The notes below the pieces were generated by a model that made no database searches, had not been told where the DNA came from, and worked only from the letters and a program-made list of their open reading frames with translations. The position numbers and the translations under genes are program-made. Of a stretch of DNA of 33,517 nt, positions 1 through 6,408 are shown piece after piece (the stretch's first letter is position 1; each line of letters starts with the position of its first letter). This stretch comes from Nostoc sp. CMAA1605 (GTDB lineage: Bacteria; Cyanobacteriota; Cyanobacteriia; Cyanobacteriales; Nostocaceae): contig NZ_PJIZ01000077.1 of the NCBI RefSeq assembly GCF_021596505.1, positions 1-33,517 of the forward strand, in the 5' to 3' direction.

Positions 1-227
1 TAAATCTTCTTCTATTTTGTAAACTAATCTATGCTCGTAATTCGCCTTGACCAATAACCTTGCAATTCATATTTCAGGGGTTCAGGCTTACCGATTCCTG
101 AAAATGGTTCTCTTTGGATATCTTTAATTAGATCCAATATCTTTTTCAAAACTTTCTTATCTTCTATTGTCCACTGACCTAGTTGCTCAAAGGCTTCTGG
201 CTCAAATGCTATTTTTTTCATATTCAT
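1..227 (-). pseudogene. YoeB/Txe-family mRNA interferase toxin, frameshifted and cut by the window edge
   Basis: Residues from the start at 227 match the YoeB/Txe toxin family: a DKK-x-LKK segment, the PFSGIGKPEPLK core and YWSRRI near residues 57-62. The frame then closes with ITSID and a stop at 24-26. The expected continuation EHRLVYKIEEDL is present but in another frame (positions 36 down to 1), so a shift lies near 37-41. Compared with the usual spacing between RRI and EHRLVY, about four bases are missing. Intact YoeB-type toxins cut mRNA at the ribosomal A site and end with a CRYHY-like tail, which would lie outside the window. The start overlaps the 3' end of the antitoxin gene by 20-26 bases (ATG at 227 or 221), which is usual for translational coupling. 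The toxin is probably inactive unless the shift is a sequencing error. Confidence 0.75.
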
Positions 228-453
228 CTAAATCAACATAGATTAGATTTCCTTTCTCTACATTTTCTAAAGCTTTAAATAGATGTTTTTTATTAGCTTC
301 TGATTTAAGAAGATAAGTAGTTTCATCTTCTTCTGTTGGCTGTTCAACTAGAACTATCACTTCTACAATCGTCCCTTCTGGTAATTCGGTTGTATAAAGT
401 TCAATTTTACCATCTTTACCGACGATAGCCTTTTGCTTAATTCCACTCAGCAT
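202..453 (-). CDS. Antitoxin partner of the YoeB-like toxin
   Basis: This small protein of about 83 residues starts at ATG 453 behind a GGAGAGGAG purine stretch; an upstream ATG at 492 is possible but less convincing. The N-terminal part (KAIVGKDGKIEL... ELPEG) resembles the short beta-rich DNA-binding region of AbrB-like or DUF-type cyanobacterial antitoxins. The C-terminal part (YLLKSEANKKHLFKALENV, then a VDLDEY ending) resembles the toxin-binding tail of YefM/Phd antitoxins, which commonly pair with YoeB. It precedes and overlaps the toxin gene, the normal antitoxin-first order. It would neutralise the toxin and repress its own promoter, by analogy. The antitoxin frame is intact although the toxin frame is broken. 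Confidence 0.75.
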   Translation of the reverse strand: MLSGIKQKAIVGKDGKIELYTTELPEGTIVEVIVLVEQPTEEDETTYLLKSEANKKHLFKALENVEKGNLIYVDLDEYEKNSI

Positions 454-716
454 AATTTTTAGATACTCCTCTCCTAAGCGAGATATTGACAAGATTGTAT
501 AACCTTATCTTAACTCTATTTAATTAAAGTCATTGAGTGTGATCGCAACTTCTCTCAATATACGAGGTTGAATGGAGAAAAGCTCAACTAGATATGGATT
601 TCGGTGTTGGGTTACGCTATGGATTCATTCAATCTACTTCTAGTTATTAATGTTATTTCACTCTAATTAGAGGGAAATATAAAAGTAACCTGATTGAGAA
701 TAAATTAGAGGTAGTA

Positions 717-1211
717 ATGACTGATTTATCTAGATTAAAATGGAGTAAAAATGTAACTTTTACACCTAGCGAAATAACATTTTGGGATTTTCCCATAAAT
801 GAACTGTCAAAAATATTTATCTTACATTGGAAAAAAGGCTATGAAGCTAATGCAGCAAGACCAGAAGAGGGTGATATTTTATTAATCAGGCAACATGCTC
901 GTATCACACACGTTGTTCAATTGTTTAATAAAACTGTTTATGATGACGCTTCTGGTTATGAATTTAGCATTGGTCGTCTAGTTCAAATACTTTGGAAAGC
1001 AAATAATTTGAATCATGCGCCACATAATACAGAAATATTTGGTTGCCCAATTAAATTTCCTCCAAACGGAAAAGCTCACTTTTTAGAAAACATCGGTGAT
1101 TTTAATGAGCATTGGAATCAGCGTGGCGGATTACCTGCATTTCAAAACTATGTTACAGGTGTATTAAATGAAAAAGGTGAATGGCTAAATCCATTAATTG
1201 CATTAGCATAG
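717..1211 (+). CDS. Hypothetical protein, possible PUA/EVE-like fold
   Basis: This 164-residue soluble protein was not recognised. It starts at ATG 717 with AGAGG about seven bases upstream. It has no signal peptide or membrane segment and is rich in aromatic residues (Trp in WSKN, FWDF, HWKKGY, ILWKA, EHWNQ, EWLNP). The stretch EEGDILLIRQHARITHVVQL around residues 50-70 resembles the GD-x-hydrophobic then THVV pattern of PUA/EVE-type domains, which bind modified bases, but this is only a resemblance by eye. It stands alone between a toxin-antitoxin pair and the chl genes, converging on chlN, and a hairpin lies after its stop. Confidence 0.6.
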   Translation: MTDLSRLKWSKNVTFTPSEITFWDFPINELSKIFILHWKKGYEANAARPEEGDILLIRQHARITHVVQLFNKTVYDDASGYEFSIGRLVQILWKANNLNHAPHNTEIFGCPIKFPPNGKAHFLENIGDFNEHWNQRGGLPAFQNYVTGVLNEKGEWLNPLIALA

Positions 1212-1220
1212 CTAGAATGA

Positions 1221-1244
1221 AAAAGGCGAACCTATGTTCGCCTC
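1221..1244 (-). terminator. Rho-independent terminator of chlN
   Basis: A perfect 8-bp stem (AGGCGAAC at 1224-1231, GTTCGCCT at 1236-1243) with a CTAT loop lies 28 bases beyond the chlN stop. On the minus strand it is followed by a T run (TTTTT, 1220-1224 region). It also faces the end of the convergent plus-strand gene and may stop that transcript too, although the plus-strand side lacks a clear T run. Confidence 0.75.
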
Positions 1245-1271
1245 TAAAGTAATTATCTCAAAACCTAAAAT

Positions 1272-2675
1272 CTAAATCTTCGCTTCTTCTTTCACCAACT
1301 TATCCCAACCTAAATCTTTCAAATTATGATTACGACGCAGTGGACGAGTTACTAACTCTAAAATGTCACGCGCATTGGTGAAACCGTGAATTTGAGCAAA
1401 AGTAAACTCCACAGACCATTTTGTATTGATCCCTCGCGCTTCTAAGGGGTTAGCGTGCGCCATACCAGTAATGACTAAATCTGGCTGCAAATCATAAATT
1501 CGCTGTACTTGGTTGTAATTATCTGGCTTCTCGACAATTTTTGGCAGGGGTACACCCATTTCTTGACAGGCCTTCTCTAACATGGCTAACTCAGCCGCTT
1601 GGTAGCGTTTATCCATGTAGGGGATACCAACTTCATGTACAGTCATCCCGCAGCGTACTAGGAACCGTGCTAAGGAGACTTCTAGCAAGTTGTCACCCAT
1701 GAAAAATACAGATTTACCCCGAATTAATTTGACGTAATCTTCCAACCCCTCCCAAATATGCGCTTCCCGTTCCTCTAAACCTTGGGGTGTGATACCAAAT
1801 ACCGAGCAGATTTTTTCAATCCAAGCGCGAGTTCCATCGGGGCCGATGGGGAAGGGTGCGCCGATGAGTTTACATTTGCGTCGGCGCATTAAGGTGGTAG
1901 CAGTGCGACTGAGGAAGGGGTTGACACCAGCGACATAATACCCTTCTTCTATCACTGGGAGTTCGGTAAAGCGTTTTGCGGGTAGCCAGCCGGAAACTTT
2001 AATTCCTTGTTTTTTGAGTTCTAGGGTTAACTGAGTCACCACGGGATCAGGTAGAGAACCGAAAAGAACCAAGGGGGGATGATCTACATACTCTGATTCT
2101 TCTTGAACTACGTCTTCTTTTTTCTTACCGAAATTGAGCAGCTTTTGAATAGCGTTACGCTCATGTTTTTCGCTTTCCGCTACCGGAACTTGACTAGGAC
2201 AACGGTTAGCCATTGCAGCTAACACGGTGTCTTCCCCTTGGGTAAAGGCGTAATCTAAGCCGTTAGCACGCGCCACGACGATAGGAATACCGATTTCACC
2301 TTCTAACTTGGGTGCTAAACCTTCCAAGTCCATTTTGATGATTTCGGTGGTGCAAGTGCCAATCCACACAATGACACTAGGATTGCGATCGCGTTTAATC
2401 TGTTCACACAGTCGCTTTAACTCTTCATAATCATTGAGTTGTGCTGAAATATCCCCCTCTTCTAACTCTGCCATTGCATAACGGGGTTCGGCAAAAATCA
2501 TTACCCCCATCGCGTTTTGTAGGAAATACCCACAAGTCTTAGTACCAATCACTAAAAAGAAACTATCTTCGATTTTTTGATATAACCAGGCCACACAGCT
2601 AATTGGACAAAAGGTGTGGTAATTTCCAGTTTCACACTCAAAATTTAAAGCTGTCGATTCTTGCGCGATGGTCAT
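1272..2675 (-). CDS. chlN: Light-independent protochlorophyllide reductase subunit N
   Basis: ChlN is the catalytic NB-component subunit of dark-operative protochlorophyllide oxidoreductase, which reduces ring D of protochlorophyllide using electrons from the ChlL dimer. At 467 residues it has the normal family length, and it begins MTIAQESTALNFECETGNYH. Cys23 (HTFCPIS), Cys48 (GTKTCGYF) and Cys108 (WIGTCTTE) have the spacing of the three cysteines that bind the NB 4Fe-4S cluster with an Asp from ChlB. No disruption is visible. It is the last gene of the chlL - DUF5331 - chlN run and ends before a strong terminator hairpin. chlB is not in this window. Confidence 0.97.
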   Translation of the reverse strand: MTIAQESTALNFECETGNYHTFCPISCVAWLYQKIEDSFFLVIGTKTCGYFLQNAMGVMIFAEPRYAMAELEEGDISAQLNDYEELKRLCEQIKRDRNPSVIVWIGTCTTEIIKMDLEGLAPKLEGEIGIPIVVARANGLDYAFTQGEDTVLAAMANRCPSQVPVAESEKHERNAIQKLLNFGKKKEDVVQEESEYVDHPPLVLFGSLPDPVVTQLTLELKKQGIKVSGWLPAKRFTELPVIEEGYYVAGVNPFLSRTATTLMRRRKCKLIGAPFPIGPDGTRAWIEKICSVFGITPQGLEEREAHIWEGLEDYVKLIRGKSVFFMGDNLLEVSLARFLVRCGMTVHEVGIPYMDKRYQAAELAMLEKACQEMGVPLPKIVEKPDNYNQVQRIYDLQPDLVITGMAHANPLEARGINTKWSVEFTFAQIHGFTNARDILELVTRPLRRNHNLKDLGWDKLVKEEAKI

Positions 2676-2760
2676 GTGAATTTTTCTCCCCTTTATATCT
2701 CCAGGCAGATGAAATAGGGACGATATCAGGTGTGGAAGTAGTGAGTAGTAGTATTACGCC

Positions 2761-2795
2761 CTACTCCCGATTCCCGATTTCTGATTCCCTACTCC
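2761..2795. repeat. Short tandem repeat (ATTCCCG/ACTCCC type)
   Basis: Degenerate heptamer copies (CTACTCC, CGATTCC, CGATTTC, TGATTCC, CTACTCC) fill the gap between chlN and the gene upstream. They begin directly after the stop codon of that gene (2796-2798). This is the STRR style of Nostocales genomes. Confidence 0.65.
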
Positions 2796-3494
2796 CTAGC
2801 CATATTTAGGCGTTGGGGAAGAGACGGGCAATTTCTGATTCATCAAAACCCCACTTGGTAATTCTTCCCCCATGAAATCATTGCTTTCTTCACCCTTTTG
2901 TAAGGATGTTTCATCACCCCAAACATCAGATAACACGTCACTGAAAGCACTCTCATCTGGCGAATTCAAATCCGCAAGCATTTGCTCTTCTAATCTTTCG
3001 GCTGATGAAGTTGTTAGATCAAAGGAAACTTCCTCAAAGCCATCTTCCTCTTGACTACCGGCGATTTCATTGAAGTTGTCTTCCATATCGCCCACGATCA
3101 GCGTATGGGAGTCAGTATCTTCACTGTATGTATTGGTATGAGGAACAGCAAAGTCATCATCTTGCGTATTTTCCCTGATACTGATGGGAGATGATTCCGT
3201 GTCAGTAATTGCACTGTTACCGAGAGCGATGTCTGGGTCAAAGTTTAATTCCAGTACCTCAATTAAAGTATCCGCATCGGGATTTAATTTAGCGAAAGGA
3301 AACATTAACTGCGCTAATTTTGGATCTAGCGCGTTGATCACTCCCAGGATGAGGTAAGAAGGCGGTCGCTTACCACCGTCGGGTGTATATACTGACTCCA
3401 CTTCCATGTGAAGTTTAATCCAATCACGGTTGGCTTGGAAAAATTGCAACCACTTTTGTCTAATCGAATCCGTAAAGCTATGAAAGAAAGCCAT
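2796..3494 (-). CDS. DUF5331-like protein encoded between chlL and chlN
   Basis: This 232-residue protein of unknown function is the gene usually found between chlL and chlN in Nostoc-type genomes; I believe it belongs to DUF5331, assigned from memory. The first 90 residues look folded: an amphipathic start (FFHSFTDSIRQKWLQFFQAN), then YTPDGGKRPPSYLILGVINALDP and a LMFPFAKLNPDADTLIEVLELNFDPD segment. The remainder is acidic, rich in D, E and S, low in complexity and probably disordered. It has no cofactor motif and no membrane segment. It starts 30 bases after chlL with GGGGG upstream and is probably cotranscribed with chlL and chlN, so a role in assembly or regulation of the reductase is conceivable but unproven. 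Confidence 0.8.
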   Translation of the reverse strand: MAFFHSFTDSIRQKWLQFFQANRDWIKLHMEVESVYTPDGGKRPPSYLILGVINALDPKLAQLMFPFAKLNPDADTLIEVLELNFDPDIALGNSAITDTESSPISIRENTQDDDFAVPHTNTYSEDTDSHTLIVGDMEDNFNEIAGSQEEDGFEEVSFDLTTSSAERLEEQMLADLNSPDESAFSDVLSDVWGDETSLQKGEESNDFMGEELPSGVLMNQKLPVSSPTPKYG

Positions 3495-3524
3495 TGATTG
3501 ACCCCCATCCTGAAACTAGATGAT

Positions 3525-4391
3525 TTATACAATCATCAAGTCTAATTCCTCTTCAGGATTAGCAACCTGTGGTTTACGCGGATTTAAATAAAAATCAGAT
3601 AACAAAGTAAATAACTCCCGATCTGGAGCATCGTTAGGAACGACTCCTTCGGGACGGGCGAGAATTTGATCGGCAATGTTGAGGTAGTAGTCACACACGT
3701 AGTTGAGTGATGGGTCTGACTCTGCCATTTCAAACAAAGTTTTACCCTTGACGCGAGACACCCTAATATCTTCTATTAATGGCAAGACTTCCAGCACAGG
3801 CATTGGAACTGATTCCACATACTTCTCAATCAAGTCGCGCTTGGAGGTACGATTGCCAATTAATCCGGCTAGACGCAGTGGGTGAGTTCGTGCTTTTTCC
3901 CGCACCGAAGCTGCTATGCGATTGGCTGCAAATAAAGCATCAAAGCCATTATCAGTCACAATCATGCAGTAATCAGCATAATTGAGTGGTGCTGCAAAAC
4001 CGCCGCAAACAACGTCACCCAAGACATCAAACAAGATCACATCATACTCGTCAAAGGCGTTGAGTTCCTTGAGTAATTTCACTGTTTCACCGACGACGTA
4101 ACCACCACAGCCAGCACCCGCAGGTGGCCCACCAGCTTCAACGCAGTCTACACCACCATAGCCTTTGTAAATGACATCTTCTGGCCAGACATCTTCATAG
4201 TGATAATCTTTTTCTTGCAGAGTATCAATAATCGTGGGAATTAAAAATCCGGTTAGGGTAAAGGTGCTGTCGTGCTTGGGGTCACAGCCAATTTGCAGCA
4301 CTTTTTTGCCGCGTTTAGCTAGAGCGACGGAAATATTACAGCTAGTTGTAGATTTACCTATCCCACCTTTTCCGTAAACTGCTAATTTCAC
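3525..4391 (-). CDS. chlL: Light-independent protochlorophyllide reductase iron-sulfur ATP-binding subunit L
   Basis: ChlL is the NifH-like homodimer that couples ATP hydrolysis to electron transfer to the ChlN-ChlB complex. I chose the GTG at 4391 (VKLAVYGKGG as first residues) because AGAGG lies nine bases upstream and this gives 288 residues, the standard length; the in-frame ATG at 4427 would add 12 unconserved residues. The P-loop GKGGIGKST is at residues 7-15. Cys95 (GAGCGGY) and Cys129 (DVVCGG) are the two cysteines that bind the 4Fe-4S cluster bridging the dimer. It is the first gene of the chlL - DUF5331 - chlN run. Confidence 0.97.
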   Translation of the reverse strand: MKLAVYGKGGIGKSTTSCNISVALAKRGKKVLQIGCDPKHDSTFTLTGFLIPTIIDTLQEKDYHYEDVWPEDVIYKGYGGVDCVEAGGPPAGAGCGGYVVGETVKLLKELNAFDEYDVILFDVLGDVVCGGFAAPLNYADYCMIVTDNGFDALFAANRIAASVREKARTHPLRLAGLIGNRTSKRDLIEKYVESVPMPVLEVLPLIEDIRVSRVKGKTLFEMAESDPSLNYVCDYYLNIADQILARPEGVVPNDAPDRELFTLLSDFYLNPRKPQVANPEEELDLMIV

Positions 4392-4936
4392 TTTTGTTTG
4401 CCTCTTATGGTTTTTTGTTAAACGCACTACTAGCCGCAGATGGCAATGTGTGAGGTACGTGAGTGTGATTATTGTCGAAATTTCACGGGAAATAAAGGGG
4501 GTGTAAATTTGAAAAACCGCTAAATAAGAAAAAAAATTTTTAAATGAGAATATTTAATGACTTAAATTCTTTAAAATCCTATTTTTTAGATTAAAAGACT
4601 AATATAAAAGTCTTTATTAAAGTGTATATATAAAAAGAGTTACAAAAAACAAAAATCTGAAGTTACGAATTATCAATATTTTCCATTGATTTAGCAGGCT
4701 TGAATCAGCACTGTGATATGGATAGACTGGATTTGACTAGGGGCGATGGCATTCCGCCCAGCGTAGCCGATCGCAAATTACCTATTGATGTCATCAGTAG
4801 ATAGACTAAAAACCATGATCAGTAAAGAATTCTACCCTTGATGCCTATATGTAAACTGCGCTTGTCTGAAGTAGATTAGTTAAATAAAATGGGCTTGTAA
4901 AAAATTATTAATTTTCCCAATATCATCTAGATTTGG
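4392..4936. other. Intergenic region upstream of chlL
   Basis: About 545 AT-rich bases with no credible gene. The part nearest chlL must hold its promoter and leader, but I could not fix a -10/-35 pair among the many TATA-like runs. Near 4740-4776 there is a GC-richer patch (GGGCGATGGCATTCCGCCC followed by AGCGTAGCCGATCGC), which resembles a common Nostocales interspersed repeat fragment containing a HIP1-like core. Confidence 0.5.
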
Positions 4937-5194
4937 CTAAGATGTCGCTTCGGTATCTAGTGCGGCGATTTCTTGGAGTGATTGCCAACCAGCTTGCCAT
5001 TGCGAACCATCTTGCAATAATTTGGCGTTCATCCAAAACCGGACATGAGGATCACAAGCGGCTACCATCTCAGCGTAAACCCACTTACCTTGATTTTTGC
5101 GGTTGACGACTTGAAAGTGTCTCCAACCATCTACTTTTTTTGTGGCTGTCCATTTAGAACCCAGCAGATAAGGAAATTTCTGTTTTTTAGTCAT
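4937..5194 (-). CDS. TIGR02450 family Trp-rich protein
   Basis: This 85-residue soluble protein contains LLGSKWTATKKVDGWRHFQV near its start and further Trp residues in KWVYAEM, RFWMNAKLL, SQWQAGWQSL. That pattern matches the small Trp-rich family TIGR02450 (DUF2389) found in cyanobacteria and proteobacteria; its function is unknown. The length fits the family. It is encoded alone on the minus strand, with a long hairpin in its 5' region and chlL's upstream region beyond its stop. Confidence 0.75.
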   Translation of the reverse strand: MTKKQKFPYLLGSKWTATKKVDGWRHFQVVNRKNQGKWVYAEMVAACDPHVRFWMNAKLLQDGSQWQAGWQSLQEIAALDTEATS

Positions 5195-5250
5195 TTGTCA
5201 ATAGTTAATTTTATTTCTTGATAAATATTTACATTACTGTATCGTACTAA

Positions 5251-5303
5251 TAGCTGTGGGTTAAATGCAATTGTTTACAGTCATTGCACTTAACCCACAG
5301 CTA
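5251..5303. repeat. 21-bp inverted repeat (long hairpin)
   Basis: The arms at 5251-5271 and 5283-5303 pair over 21 positions with one A.C mismatch, around an 11-base loop. The left arm begins TAGCTGTGGGTTAA and the right arm ends TTAACCCACAGCTA. It lies between the DUF3011 gene stop (5490) and the TIGR02450 gene start (5194). There is no T run on either side, so a simple terminator is unlikely. It could be a mobile hairpin remnant or an RNA processing or stability element. Confidence 0.8.
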
Positions 5304-5489
5304 CCGATTTCTACGTTGAAATCAGATTGATTGTGATATTCAAGAATTTTAGTCAAAATACTTGTTTTACTTAAAACCCAGCGAAACCATAAATTAAAAT
5401 ACAACAAATCAGCTAAATACTTTTGCTTTCTGTCATTTGCTGATACTTAGTGCTGCTAGCGGGCTTATTTAAACGCAATTGGTTGCATT

Positions 5490-5873
5490 CTAGTACCCGT
5501 TATATCTCATATCTCGGTCGTATCTTTCCTGTCTTTCGTATCTGTCACCTCTGTCGTATCTATTATCTCGGTCGTATCTGTCGTATCTGCCACCTCGGTT
5601 ATATGTCTGAGGAACTGCAAATTGAGCGCGACAACCGTTTCTCACCCAAACGCGATCGCGGACATAACCCCAATTTCCTCTACAACTCGCGTCAGATACC
5701 TGTCTGATAAATCTCACGCGGCCTCTGCCTATATAACAGACATTCCGGCGATTATTCACACTTTCACAAGTAACGATTTCTCGTGCTGATGCGGGAGGAG
5801 CAAAACTTAAAAGTGTACTGATACTACTGGCAACAGCTAAGGTAGTAGCTATGACTGAAAAACGTCTAAGCAT
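5490..5873 (-). CDS. Secreted DUF3011 domain protein with Arg/Tyr/Asp-rich tail
   Basis: I chose ATG 5873 (MLRRFSVIATT) because GGAG lies 11 bases upstream and a signal peptide follows directly: Arg-Arg, a hydrophobic core and a PPASA cleavage site before REIV. The upstream ATG at 5909 would bury the signal. The mature part has four cysteines in the DUF3011 pattern: VTCES, NVCYI, ASCRGNWGY and WVRNGCRAQF. The last 40 residues are a low-complexity tail of RYDR/RYER repeats encoded by TCGTATCTG-like tandem DNA at about 5500-5610. The function of DUF3011 is unknown; the export signal and the likely disulfides point to the periplasm or cell surface. Confidence 0.8.
   Translation of the reverse strand: MLRRFSVIATTLAVASSISTLLSFAPPASAREIVTCESVNNRRNVCYIGRGRVRFIRQVSDASCRGNWGYVRDRVWVRNGCRAQFAVPQTYNRGGRYDRYDRDNRYDRGDRYERQERYDRDMRYNGY
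5500..5612. repeat. Tandem repeats encoding the RYDR tail
   Basis: Imperfect TCGTATCTG/TCGGTCGTATC units are repeated along the 3' part of the DUF3011 gene and give the RYDR/NRYDR/DRYER tail. Such in-frame microsatellites can vary in copy number between strains. Confidence 0.6.
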
Positions 5874-6088
5874 AATCAATTTATCTCCGTGAATATAACA
5901 CCATGACAATTAAGTAAGTTTGGTGAAATCCAAACTATATTGATCATAAAATTCGAGATGAATGACCAAATATGCCAAAAGTCACGATTATAACTGTGAT
6001 AAAAGTCATATCTCTGAATGAAGCAGCCTACCGTCAACTCAATTGGAGTTTATTTTGCTCTGTCTTGATAATTTACTGATATGAAATG

Positions 6089-6110
6089 ACCGTGACTTAT
6101 GGCACGGTTT
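6089..6110 (+). terminator. Possible small rho-independent terminator
   Basis: ACCGTG (6089-6094) pairs with CACGGT (6103-6108) around an eight-base loop and runs into TTTT (6108-6111). No plus-strand gene ends here, so it could terminate a short unannotated RNA or be chance. Confidence 0.3.
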
Positions 6111-6277
6111 TCAGTATGATTACGGTTTAACTAAAGATACTGGCTTTTTCTAGCTTACGCATATCCCCAGGTAAGTAGACTCAACAGCATGAACTAAAAG
6201 GTAATACTACTACCTGATGAAGACGTGAAGACCGATCCAGCTATTGGTGCTGAAATTCATAGAATAACCATATATAG

Positions 6278-6316
6278 CGGGGAATCGGGAATGGGGAATT
6301 GGGAATGGGGAAGGGG
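6278..6316. repeat. GGGAATN short tandem repeat
   Basis: Consecutive heptamer-like units GGGGAATC, GGGAATG, GGGAATT, GGGAATG and GGGAAGG form a short STRR-type tract upstream of clpB. Confidence 0.7.
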
Positions 6317-6326
6317 TAATTAACTT

Positions 6327-6358
6327 CCGACTTCCGAAAACACCGACTTCCGAAAACA
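6327..6358. repeat. Two 16-bp tandem direct repeats
   Basis: The unit CCGACTTCCGAAAACA occurs twice back to back, 51 bases before the clpB start codon. It may be repeat debris or part of the clpB leader. Confidence 0.8.
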
Positions 6359-6408
6359 CCGCCCTAATTTATATTTGCATCTGCGCGTCTACGTTCCTCA
6401 ATCAGCCT

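Larger units (their letters stand above)
5874..6408. other. Intergenic region between the DUF3011 gene and clpB
   Basis: About 535 bases without a credible gene; both flanking genes are transcribed away from it. It holds a possible small terminator hairpin (6089-6110), a GGGAATN tandem repeat (6278-6316) and two 16-bp direct repeats (6327-6358). The clpB start has no obvious ribosome binding site. Confidence 0.5.

Noticed and set aside
4392..4427. ATG 4427 as the chlL start
   Set aside because: It adds 12 unconserved residues, whereas GTG 4391 has a well-placed AGAGG and gives the standard 288-residue protein.
5450..5707. Plus-strand open frame with many Cys/His/Tyr residues
   Set aside because: It is the antisense of the repeat-coded RYDR tail of the DUF3011 gene; its composition comes from the repeat.
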